Of a stretch of 64,000 bases of DNA, positions 40,501 to 48,725 are shown in pieces (the stretch's first letter is position 1; each line of letters starts with the position of its first letter). The position numbers and the translations under genes are program-made. Below the pieces are notes generated by a model. It had not been told where the DNA came from. It did no database searches and saw only the letters and a list, made by a program, of their open reading frames with translations. The DNA comes from an uncultured Halieaceae bacterium. Its GTDB lineage: Bacteria; Pseudomonadota; Gammaproteobacteria; Pseudomonadales; Halieaceae. The DNA is taken from positions 53,610 through 117,609 of the forward strand of contig CAJXNM010000002.1 in NCBI GenBank assembly GCA_913057135.1. Direction: 5' to 3'.

Positions 40501-43500
40501 TGATTTCTTTCTATTGGGTGGTCACTCATTGAAAGCGGCGGTGCTGCAATCACGTATTGAGTCGAAACTGGGTACTTCGATCGGTTTGGCAGACATTTTT
40601 TCGAACTCAGTTCTGGAGGATATGGCCGCCCACTGCGATAGGGAGCAGGCACATGCTGAAAGCTCGGTCGCCAAGGCAAATCTGCTTAGCAGGCCCAGGA
40701 TAGAGCCTGTAAAGCCACTGCCGATTGCAGAATATTATCCTATGTCGTCAGGCCAAAATGGCCTTTTTATTCTCGAGCAAAAGGGCGGTTTAGGTACAAC
40801 CTATAATGTGCCTTTATGGTTCGATATCGAAGGCGTACTTAATGCCAGGCAACTTGCCGAGGCATTGAATAAGCTCGTACAGCGCCATGAGGCGTTACGT
40901 ACCACGTTCGACGTAATCGACGGCGTGCCTGTACAACGCGTACACGAATCAGTTTCTCTCAAAAAGGTATACAAGGAAATTTTCTCACCGGACGAGAGTG
41001 AGCTAGAGGCCATGTTTCGACAGTTCATTCGGCCTTTCGATCTGACGTGCGCCCCACTGATGCGGGCAATGCTGATCAAGACAGGCGAGCTACAGCACAG
41101 CCTCTTTCTCGACTTCCACCATATGGCCTTCGAGGGTGGCTCGTTATCGGTACTCGTAGATGAACTGAAAGCTCTCTATAGGGGCGAAACACTAGCCCCA
41201 CTGACCGTACAGTTTAGAGATTATGCGCAATGGCAGGTAGCACTTCTCGAGAGCGGAGGCCTCGATACACAGCGGGATTTTTGGAAGACACGCTTCCCCG
41301 AGGAACCACCGCTATTGAACATGCCCACCGACAAACCGCGGCCATCCAAACTCACCTACGCGGGTGACTATATCACTGCAAACCTTGACATAGGGCTGAG
41401 CGACTCACTCAAAGCCTGTTGCGCCCAAAATGGCACCACATTATTCATGCACCTGCTTGCGGCTTATTCCATCGTGCTCGCGCGCTATTGCGGCCAAGAT
41501 GAGCTTGTCATCGGCACACCGGTAGCTGGCAGACGCCTCGGCGGAATAGAGGGCGGCATTGGTATGTACGTCAACATGTTGCCCCTCCGCATGCAACCCA
41601 CGCCCGACCTGAACTTTACCCAGTACTTACACAAGGTCAAAGACGAGAGCCTGGCCGCTTTCGAGCATCAAGAATATCCTTTCGAGCGTATGTCTCAGGA
41701 GCTCAATGTCGCACGAGACCCAACCCGCAACCCTCTGTTCGATGTGGCCTTTGCGCTACAAAACAATCCATTGGCACTAGGTGACGTGGATGGTTTCACA
41801 CTCCGCCTGAAACCTGTACGCAACCTAGCAGCCAAATTTGACCTGCTGATGGAGGCCACCGAGACTGAATCCGGCATCCAAATGGTCTGGGAATATAAGA
41901 GTGAACTGTTCGATAAAAACACGATTAGGCGATTCGCCGGCCATTTCATCAACGTACTTGAGGACACCATAGCGCATCCAACTACGCGTATCGGTGATCT
42001 GGACATCATCTCGGAAGCTGAAAAAAACCAGTTGTTGTACACCTTCAACGACACGGATGCAGGCTATCCGCGCTCAATGGTGTTACACCAACTTTTTGAA
42101 AACGCCGCTGAGCGCTTCCCGGACAGAACGGCGGTAGTCGATGGTGCAGAGGCCATTACGTATGCCGAACTAAACACCAGAGCCAATCAGCTCGCACGCC
42201 ATTTACGCTCTCTCGGGGCGTCGCCCGACAGTATCGTCGGCATCATGACAGAAAAGGACATCACCCTGATTGTGGGTATCCTGGCGATCATGAAATCGGG
42301 TGCCTGCTACTTACCCATCAAGCCAGACTTTCCACACGAACGTATCGAATACACACTCGAGAACAGTCAAGCACCCATCGTCATCACGCGACCAGAGTTC
42401 TATGACCGACTCACCAATTACGAGGGTACCGTCGTCGACTTTTACGACGAGACCTTGTACCAGGGCAATAGTGCAAATCTCGATAACGTTAACAAGCCCG
42501 AAGATCGGGTTTATGTCATATACACCTCTGGTTCCACGGGCAAACCCAAGGGGGTGCAATTAGAACACCGTAATCTTGTACGCTTATTCGTCAACTCAAA
42601 GAACCCTTACGATTTCAATGAGCATGATGTGTGGACCATGTTCCATTCATTCTGCTTTGATTTCTCGGTCTGGGAAATGTACGGCGCTCTCCTGTTTGGC
42701 GGCAAACTAGTGCTGCTCCCCAAAGAAGCGGCATTGGATCCATTTATTTTTCTAAACATATTAAAAAAAGAAGGGGTCACGGTACTGAATCAAACCCCGG
42801 GGGCTTTTTACAATCTGGCCCAGGCGGAGCTTCAGAGCGAAGATCACTCGCTCAATCTGCGCTATGTCATTTTCGGGGGCGAGGAGTTAAAGCCAGCTAT
42901 GCTGGCGGATTTCGCCAACAGGTACCCGAGCACTCGCCTGATTAACATGTATGGCATCACTGAGACCACGGTACACGTCACCTTCAAGGAGATCACTCAG
43001 GCTGAGATCGATGCGAAATTGAGCAACATTGGTGTGCCCATTCCTACTCTCACCACCTACATAATGAACAATGAACAAAAACTTCTACCCATTGGAGTGC
43101 CGGGAGAACTGTGCGTGGGTGGGGCGGGTGTCTGTCGTGGTTATATTGGTTTACCCGATAAAAACAAAGCTGCGTTTGTGCCAAACCCCTATCTACCGGG
43201 TGAGCGCATGTATCGCTCTGGGGATCTTGCCAAAATGCTACCCAATGGCGAGATGGAATATCTTGGGAGAATGGATTTTCAAGTACAAATCCGTGGCTTC
43301 AGGGTGGAAATTGGCGAGATTGAAAATGTCTTACTAAAAGACTCGCGAATCACTCGTGCCGTGGTCATCGCCCTTGACGACGACAAGGCCGGCAAGTATC
43401 TCGCCGCCTATCTGGAGCTTACTGAGGATATGCCGACCATGGTATTGCGCGATATCGTTCAGGCGCACTTGCCCGAGTACATGGTGCCCTCCTACTTCGT

Positions 43501-45520
43501 GAAGCTCGATAAGCTACCGCTCACAGCCAACGGTAAAGTCGATCGCAAAGCACTGCCAGAACCCTCAGGCGAGGTGACCTCGGATGAGGTGTTTGTGGCG
43601 GCTAACAGTGAAACACAGAAGAAGATTGTGCACGCCTGGCAAAAGGTGTTGGGTGTAGAAAAAATTGGTATCAATGACAATTTCTTTGCATTGGGGGGGC
43701 ACTCTTTAAAAGCGGTCACGCTGGTGGCAGAGCTATCAAAAGATTTCAAAGTCAGTGTCAACGATATCTTCGAGTTCCAAACGGTGGCTGCGCTAGCAAA
43801 GAAAATTGAACCTCGAGAGGGGGATTTGGCATCGTTATTGGGTCGGCTTTCGGAATCGGCAGACCGCAAACGCGCTGTCGCCAAGTCCTTAGAGGACGAC
43901 GTTACTATCCAAGAATCTCTACGGGACTACAGAGCGCGCTATCAGACCATCACCAAGGCGTCTGTCGGCGAGACTCTGGTCCCGGAGCACGTGCTACTCA
44001 CCGGAGCCACCGGCTATTTGGGCGCCCACCTCTTACAACAACTGGCACTTCAGGGTTGCAAACACATTAGCTGTCTTGTTCGAGGCAAGACCCAGAAAGA
44101 CGCCACCCAACGTCTAGCTATTCGCTACGACTACTATGCGGGGAAGGGTGCCTTTGAGGCCCTCGGGGATAGAGTGAGTGTATTGGTGGGCGAGTTATCA
44201 TCCGAACAGCTTGGCCTTGATGCACACGCTTACGAGACACTAGCAACCTCCGTCGACTGCATCGTACACAGTGCAGCGCTAGTGAAACACTACGGTAATT
44301 ACCAAGACTTCCGAGCCGCTAATGTGGATGCGGTGGCCAACCTCATCCTGTTTGCACAAACTCACAAAGAGAAAAGCGTACACCATGTCTCAACCGTCTC
44401 GATCACTGATGGCTTTGAGGCCACTGGCGCCCATGCGTTCTTCTCAGAGGAACAAATCGACATCGGACAACGTTCGGAAAACCACTATGCTCGCTCAAAG
44501 CTAGAGGCGGAAACAGTCATCGAAGCGGCTCGTGAGCAGGGGCTTCGGGCAAGCATTTACCGTATCGGCAACATAACCGTAAATAGTAAAGGCGGCGCGC
44601 TACAGTTCGATATCGAGAACAATGGTTTTTACAATCAAGTAGCGGCGTTTATGAACCTGGGGGCAGTGCCTGCCACTGAAGATGAGGCAGAATTCACCTT
44701 CGTCGACAGAGTCAGCGAAGCACTGTGTACGCTGATGTCGCGACCCGCTCTATTGGGGGGCAACTATCATCTACAAAACGATAATGTCGTTAAGCTATCG
44801 CAAATCCTTACCGACAACCGGCTCAATACCGACCTTGATGTCATGGAGTTCGGGGCATTTTGCCAATGGCTATACAAAAATTACGATCGCCCAAACTTAA
44901 GGCCTCATATTGAATCTCTGCTGCTGCACCGGGGATGGTTGGCAGACATGGAAGCGGGCAACCAGTCGCCCCAATACGGCCTTAGCTTCGCCTCAGAGCG
45001 CACCAACCACATCCTCGGCTTGATGGATCTACATTGGCCGCAAGTCACCCCCGATATGCTGCGTAATTTAGTTGTCAGTACGCTCGCCAGCAGAATCGAC
45101 ATCATTGGACGTTCGCGGGTATTCGAGGGCGTTAGCTCGCATATCCTCGAACAACTAGCGATCATGTCTCGACAGCAGTTCTACCCTCAAGAAACGGTGT
45201 TAACGTTGGAAGGAGAAACCAGTGAGCGCTTCCATCTGATCACCGAGGGTCATGTCGAACTCATGAAGCACTCATTCGATGGATGGCTCGGCACCCTGGC
45301 AGTGCTATCGACAGGGGAGTACCTAGACGAGAACCCTCTTTGGGCGCAGCCCTCTGCGGTTACCGCCGAGAGCCTGCTGAGTGAGGTCAGTACCCTATCG
45401 TGGGACCCTGAAGCACTCAGCTCGTTGATGTCCAAACAACCAGAACTCGCCATGGCCCTTTGTCGGATGCAGAGTAAACGGGTAGCTCGCTTCCAAACGC
45501 TGATGGTCAATATGGGCTAG
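37541..45520 (+). CDS. Two-module NRPS, C-A-T-C-A-T-R with C-terminal cNMP-binding-like domain
   Basis: 2659 residues. C1 (~10-450) has HHAVADG at 140. A1 (~460-960) has YTSGSTGKPKGV near 617 and pocket residues DAWFDGNVCK by GrsA alignment. T1 GGHSL is near 994. C2 (~1065-1490) has HHMAFEG at 1193, with Glu for the usual Asp. A2 (~1500-2010) has pocket DFWNIGMVHK, the Thr code. T2 GGHSL is near 2052. The R domain (~2150-2510) has LLTGATGYLGAHLL and a YARSK catalytic motif near 2315. From 2527 a Crp-type cyclic-nucleotide-binding-like domain runs to the end. No thioesterase. A starting C domain suggests an acyl cap; R predicts release as an aldehyde or alcohol, so an N-acyl-X-threoninal or threoninol is inferred. 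Alone with a PPTase; no transporter or tailoring genes. Confidence 0.92.
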   Translation: MPHNKPNGSEYAVPLSHPQRRILYTELANPNTSFASLPYVGRFPEPTSTVAIEEAMIGCIKASDCLRTRFLEIEGAVKQYIANDLPNPIETLDFLNRQSDYDAWLERELNRPIALFDGPLYRAAILLLPDGATGYYINVHHAVADGASMAIINTQICQACADITSGRAPAYNIDSFIPFLDQERAYKGSTDFEQDRRYWLRTYENLPEDCNLLAKPAISSSLAANSKRYVLDTALTQAITEIAGAHGVSVFQAFLAGFYLYISRILRRSDVVISTSNHNRGDEKLRTMCGMLVSTLALRLDLDGDPNFAEALQASSSTLKTILKGPQRYPYDLLITELTDREGASVDLMGPTLNYLPLASEPLGPNGPTVQYHHVPYEVAPLLLNLTEFNSNSSEHRIEILASYQTSRYDEPVIDTLVEQYLTLMRDASARPDAPASTLAIMSQGDVTKLLRDFNDTAINVPNDVSFLDLFSQIVEKHPDITAVVCGQATLSYAELETRSRAVASILHRRGVEPDSVVGVMTDRSVDMIVGILAVMRAGAAYMPIDPAYPADRIEYMIGNSNVQLVLTHGVQANVLQQLAAQVDMLDLDDPSLYTTDRRTSVQLPIVGPHNLAYVIYTSGSTGKPKGVMVEHHSLVNLCFWYRDHKGLHPGTGVSKYAAFGFDASVWETFPALMSGAELHIITDDIRLSPKLISEYFDANDVSVAFLPTQFAEHFMEMADNQSLRVLDTGGDKLSRFIPSHFKLINNYGPTEYTVCTTSYVVEGYSDNIPIGKPVYNTRLYILGRHDALQPIGVPGELCISGRGLARGYHNRNDITAERFVDNPYEPGNKMYRTGDLARWLPDGNIEFLGRIDFQVKIRGFRIELGEIENRMMAIAGVNEALVLARDDHSGNKYLCGYYVASVPIPASTMATELAKALPDYMVPPFLLQLEAMPINTHGKVDRNALPAPTGNVNSASEHVPPTTITQKALADIWIDLLNRDSIGLKDDFFLLGGHSLKAAVLQSRIESKLGTSIGLADIFSNSVLEDMAAHCDREQAHAESSVAKANLLSRPRIEPVKPLPIAEYYPMSSGQNGLFILEQKGGLGTTYNVPLWFDIEGVLNARQLAEALNKLVQRHEALRTTFDVIDGVPVQRVHESVSLKKVYKEIFSPDESELEAMFRQFIRPFDLTCAPLMRAMLIKTGELQHSLFLDFHHMAFEGGSLSVLVDELKALYRGETLAPLTVQFRDYAQWQVALLESGGLDTQRDFWKTRFPEEPPLLNMPTDKPRPSKLTYAGDYITANLDIGLSDSLKACCAQNGTTLFMHLLAAYSIVLARYCGQDELVIGTPVAGRRLGGIEGGIGMYVNMLPLRMQPTPDLNFTQYLHKVKDESLAAFEHQEYPFERMSQELNVARDPTRNPLFDVAFALQNNPLALGDVDGFTLRLKPVRNLAAKFDLLMEATETESGIQMVWEYKSELFDKNTIRRFAGHFINVLEDTIAHPTTRIGDLDIISEAEKNQLLYTFNDTDAGYPRSMVLHQLFENAAERFPDRTAVVDGAEAITYAELNTRANQLARHLRSLGASPDSIVGIMTEKDITLIVGILAIMKSGACYLPIKPDFPHERIEYTLENSQAPIVITRPEFYDRLTNYEGTVVDFYDETLYQGNSANLDNVNKPEDRVYVIYTSGSTGKPKGVQLEHRNLVRLFVNSKNPYDFNEHDVWTMFHSFCFDFSVWEMYGALLFGGKLVLLPKEAALDPFIFLNILKKEGVTVLNQTPGAFYNLAQAELQSEDHSLNLRYVIFGGEELKPAMLADFANRYPSTRLINMYGITETTVHVTFKEITQAEIDAKLSNIGVPIPTLTTYIMNNEQKLLPIGVPGELCVGGAGVCRGYIGLPDKNKAAFVPNPYLPGERMYRSGDLAKMLPNGEMEYLGRMDFQVQIRGFRVEIGEIENVLLKDSRITRAVVIALDDDKAGKYLAAYLELTEDMPTMVLRDIVQAHLPEYMVPSYFVKLDKLPLTANGKVDRKALPEPSGEVTSDEVFVAANSETQKKIVHAWQKVLGVEKIGINDNFFALGGHSLKAVTLVAELSKDFKVSVNDIFEFQTVAALAKKIEPREGDLASLLGRLSESADRKRAVAKSLEDDVTIQESLRDYRARYQTITKASVGETLVPEHVLLTGATGYLGAHLLQQLALQGCKHISCLVRGKTQKDATQRLAIRYDYYAGKGAFEALGDRVSVLVGELSSEQLGLDAHAYETLATSVDCIVHSAALVKHYGNYQDFRAANVDAVANLILFAQTHKEKSVHHVSTVSITDGFEATGAHAFFSEEQIDIGQRSENHYARSKLEAETVIEAAREQGLRASIYRIGNITVNSKGGALQFDIENNGFYNQVAAFMNLGAVPATEDEAEFTFVDRVSEALCTLMSRPALLGGNYHLQNDNVVKLSQILTDNRLNTDLDVMEFGAFCQWLYKNYDRPNLRPHIESLLLHRGWLADMEAGNQSPQYGLSFASERTNHILGLMDLHWPQVTPDMLRNLVVSTLASRIDIIGRSRVFEGVSSHILEQLAIMSRQQFYPQETVLTLEGETSERFHLITEGHVELMKHSFDGWLGTLAVLSTGEYLDENPLWAQPSAVTAESLLSEVSTLSWDPEALSSLMSKQPELAMALCRMQSKRVARFQTLMVNMG

Positions 45521-45613
45521 GTTGTGATCGGACAGGCGAGTAGAGACGCCAACGACCGGACGCTGCTCTGTTAAACTGTCGTCCGCATTTTTATCACTGA
45601 AGGCAGGACCCCC

Positions 45614-47278
45614 ATGGCGCAATACGTATACACCATGAACCGGGTGGGAAAAGTTGTTCCCCCCAAACGTGAGATTTTGAAAGACATTTCCCTGTCATTT
45701 TTTCCAGGGGCCAAAATTGGCGTTTTGGGGCTCAATGGGGCGGGCAAATCAACTCTGCTTAAAATCATGGCCGGTCTTGATACCGATATTCAGGGGGAAG
45801 CGCGCCCTCAGCAGGGGATCAAGATTGGGTACCTCCCCCAGGAACCTCAGCTCAATCCAGAAAAAGACGTGCGCGGCAACGTTGAGGAAGGGGTTCAAGA
45901 GGCCATCGATGCCTTGGCAGGCCTTGAGCAGATCTATGCGGCCTACGCTGAACCCGATGCGGATTTCGACGCACTTGCCAAAGAACAGGGCCGTCTTGAA
46001 GACATTATTCAGGCAACGGATGCCCACAACCTCAATACCCGGCTTGAGATCGCAGCCAATGCACTGCGTCTGCCGCCCTGGGATGCTGATGTGAATAACT
46101 TATCGGGGGGTGAGCAGCGCCGGGTTGCCCTGTGTCGGTTGTTACTATCGGAACCCGACATGCTGCTGCTCGATGAGCCAACCAACCATTTGGATGCGGA
46201 ATCGGTGGCGTGGCTTGAGCGATTCCTCGAGGGATTTGCTGGAACCGTGGTGGCCATTACCCACGACCGCTACTTTCTCGACAACGCCGCGGGCTGGATT
46301 TTGGAACTGGACCGGGGCCGAGGCATTCCATACGAAGGCAACTACTCAACTTGGTTGGAAGCCAAGGAAAAACGCTTGGAGCAGGAGCAGCGCTCAGAGG
46401 CGGCCCATCAAAAAGCTATCAAAGCCGAGCTGGAATGGGTTCGCTCCAATCCGAAAGGGCGGCAAGCCAAGAACAAGGCACGTCTTGCGCGCTTCGAGGA
46501 ACTTAATTCCCAAGAGTTTCAAAACCGCAACGAGACCAACGAAATTTATATTCCCCCGGGTCCTCGCCTTGGGGACAAGGTCATTGAAGTGCGCAACCTG
46601 CGCAAGACCTTCGGTGATCGGCTGCTGTTCGATGACGTGTCGTTCACTGTGCCAAAGGGCAGTATCGTGGGCATTATTGGTGCCAACGGTATGGGTAAAT
46701 CGACGCTATTTAAGTTACTCATGGGTATAGAACAACCGGACGGTGGCACGATCGAGGTAGGTGAAACCGTTCAACTGGCCTACGTTGATCAAAGCCGCGA
46801 CAACCTAGATGGCAGCAAAACAGTCTGGGAAGAGGTGTCCGACGGGCTCGATATTATGCGTATTGGTAGCTACGAGGTGCCATCACGCTCTTATGTCGGT
46901 CGCTTCAACTTCAAAGGCTCGGATCAGCAAAAATTTGTTAAAGATTTATCCGGGGGTGAACGCAATCGGCTGCACCTGGCGAAATTGCTGAAACAAGGCG
47001 GCAACGTGTTACTACTCGACGAACCCACCAACGATCTTGACGTGGAAACACTGCGCGCGCTGGAAGAAGCCGTATTGGCATTCCCCGGGTCGGCACTGGT
47101 GATTTCACACGATCGCTGGTTCCTCGACCGAATTGCCACGCACATACTTGCCTATGAAGACGACGGTAGCGTGATCTTCCACGAAGGCAACTTCAGCGAG
47201 TATGAAGAGGATCGCATTCAACGTCTCGGCAAAGACGCGGAAATGCCCAGTCGGGTGAAACATCGAAAACTGATGTGA
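45614..47278 (+). CDS. ettA: Energy-dependent translational throttle protein EttA (ABC-F)
   Basis: Ribosome-binding ABC-F ATPase acting at the E site under energy stress; 554 residues. Cassette 1 has GLNGAGKSTLLKIMAG near residue 36 and LSGGEQRRVALCRLLL near 160; the Arm/linker region (KEKRLEQEQRSEAAHQKAIK) separates it from cassette 2 with GANGMGKSTLFKLLMG near 356 and LSGGERNRLHLAKLL near 445. No membrane segment. 93 bp after the NRPS; probably its own promoter, no terminator seen between. Confidence 0.95.
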   Translation: MAQYVYTMNRVGKVVPPKREILKDISLSFFPGAKIGVLGLNGAGKSTLLKIMAGLDTDIQGEARPQQGIKIGYLPQEPQLNPEKDVRGNVEEGVQEAIDALAGLEQIYAAYAEPDADFDALAKEQGRLEDIIQATDAHNLNTRLEIAANALRLPPWDADVNNLSGGEQRRVALCRLLLSEPDMLLLDEPTNHLDAESVAWLERFLEGFAGTVVAITHDRYFLDNAAGWILELDRGRGIPYEGNYSTWLEAKEKRLEQEQRSEAAHQKAIKAELEWVRSNPKGRQAKNKARLARFEELNSQEFQNRNETNEIYIPPGPRLGDKVIEVRNLRKTFGDRLLFDDVSFTVPKGSIVGIIGANGMGKSTLFKLLMGIEQPDGGTIEVGETVQLAYVDQSRDNLDGSKTVWEEVSDGLDIMRIGSYEVPSRSYVGRFNFKGSDQQKFVKDLSGGERNRLHLAKLLKQGGNVLLLDEPTNDLDVETLRALEEAVLAFPGSALVISHDRWFLDRIATHILAYEDDGSVIFHEGNFSEYEEDRIQRLGKDAEMPSRVKHRKLM

Positions 47279-47293
47279 GACGCAACGCCGGCA

Positions 47294-47320
47294 CCTACGG
47301 GGTCTAGACGACCCCGTAGG
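47294..47320. terminator. 11-bp hairpin between convergent ettA and gdhA
   Basis: CCTACGGGGTC (47294-47304) pairs perfectly with GACCCCGTAGG (47310-47320) around TAGAC. It covers the gdhA stop codon. No uridine tract on either strand, so it is not a classical Rho-independent terminator, but its placement between convergent genes suggests 3'-end protection or termination. Confidence 0.5.
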
Positions 47321-48650
47321 CCAACATGGCTTCGGCGACCTTAATGAAGCCTGCAATATTGGCGCCCTTCACATAATTAATAGGGTCGGAATCGCTACCG
47401 TACTGCACACACTCACTGTGAATACTCCCCATAATGGCCTCAAGCTTCTGCTCCATTTCATCAGCCGACCAGGTCAAACGCATACTGTTCTGACTCATTT
47501 CTAAACCAGATACAGCCACACCACCGGCATTAGCGGCTTTGCCGGGGCCAAACAACACACCATGCTGGTGGAAGAGACGAATGGCATCGATCGTCGAGGG
47601 CATGTTGGCACCCTCAGCGACGGCAATACAGCCATTGCTGCACAGATCCTTCGCATCGATATCATTTAACTCATTCTGCGTGGCACAGGGGAATGCCAAG
47701 TCAGCTGTCACATTCCACGGCCGATTACCCGGGTAAAACGTGGCACCGCTAAAGTGGTTGGTATAGTCCTCTATGCGGCCCCTGCGACGGAACTTGAGAT
47801 CTTTCACCCAAGCTAATTTTTCAGGCGAAATACCGTCGGGGTCATAGATAAAGCCACTAGAATCCGACAGGGTTAATACCGTACCCCCCAACTGCGTGAC
47901 CTTCTCGGCACAAAATACTGCTACGTTTCCGCTACCCGAGATAATGCAGCGCTTGCCCCGAATACTATCGCCCCGCTGATTCAGCATGTGCTCCATAAAA
48001 AATGCACAACCGTAACCGGTAGCCTCGGTGCGAATACGGCTACCGCCAAACTCCATGGCTTTGCCGGTAAGAATGCCTGAGAACTCCCGGTTGATACGCT
48101 TGTATTGACCAAACATAAAGGAGATCTCTTGGGCCCCGACACCGATATCCCCCGCCGGAACATCAATATTCGGTCCAATATGATTGGCAAGCTCAGTCAT
48201 GAACGACTGGCAAAAACGCATGATTTCCCGATTGGATTTGCCTTTGGGGTTAAAATCGGAACCACCCTTGCCCGCCCCTAGTGGCAGGGTTGTCAAACTG
48301 TTTTTAAAAACTTGCTCAAAGCCCAAAAACTTTAAGATGCTGAGATTCACCGAGGGGTGAAAACGCAACCCACCCTTGTAAGGCCCAATGGCGTTGTTGA
48401 ATTGCACACGATAACCCCGGTTAACGCGCACTCGACCACTGTCATCCTCCCAAACCACCCGAAAGATAATAATGCGGTCGGGCTCAGTGATGCGCCGGAT
48501 GATGCCCGCTTGCTGATATTTTGGGTTATCGAGTACGAAGGGGATAATGTCGTGGGCGACTTCACGCACTGCTTGATGGAACTCCAGTTCGCCAGGGTTC
48601 CGTTTAACCAGCCCCGCCATAAAATCATCGAGGGTCAAATCTCTGCTCAT
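47304..48650 (-). CDS. gdhA: NADP-specific glutamate dehydrogenase
   Basis: Converts 2-oxoglutarate and ammonia to glutamate; 448 residues, the hexameric small-subunit size. Motifs: RVQFNNAIGPYKGGLRFHP near residue 80, the catalytic Lys in LPLGAGKGGSDFNPKG near 125, and the dinucleotide-binding GKRCIISGSGNVAVFCAEK near 235. ATG 48650 (MSRDLTLDDF) has AAGGA 8 nt upstream and is preferred over the ATG three codons earlier. Confidence 0.95.
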   Translation of the reverse strand: MSRDLTLDDFMAGLVKRNPGELEFHQAVREVAHDIIPFVLDNPKYQQAGIIRRITEPDRIIIFRVVWEDDSGRVRVNRGYRVQFNNAIGPYKGGLRFHPSVNLSILKFLGFEQVFKNSLTTLPLGAGKGGSDFNPKGKSNREIMRFCQSFMTELANHIGPNIDVPAGDIGVGAQEISFMFGQYKRINREFSGILTGKAMEFGGSRIRTEATGYGCAFFMEHMLNQRGDSIRGKRCIISGSGNVAVFCAEKVTQLGGTVLTLSDSSGFIYDPDGISPEKLAWVKDLKFRRRGRIEDYTNHFSGATFYPGNRPWNVTADLAFPCATQNELNDIDAKDLCSNGCIAVAEGANMPSTIDAIRLFHQHGVLFGPGKAANAGGVAVSGLEMSQNSMRLTWSADEMEQKLEAIMGSIHSECVQYGSDSDPINYVKGANIAGFIKVAEAMLAYGVV

Positions 48651-48725
48651 TGGGTACATCCTTGTTGTTATTGATAATGCTGGGTTGTGAGCGAGCGTAG
48701 CTCAGAGTGGCTGCTGTGCGCCAGC

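Noticed and set aside
32855..45520. Genomic island carrying ugd to the NRPS
   Set aside because: No integrase, transposase, tRNA target or direct repeats at the ends were seen. Parts of the NRPS look more AT-rich by eye, but that is not enough to claim transfer.
45100..45520. Thioesterase domain at the NRPS C-terminus
   Set aside because: No GxSxG motif or alpha/beta hydrolase pattern; the terminal region fits a CAP-like beta-roll and the release domain is R.
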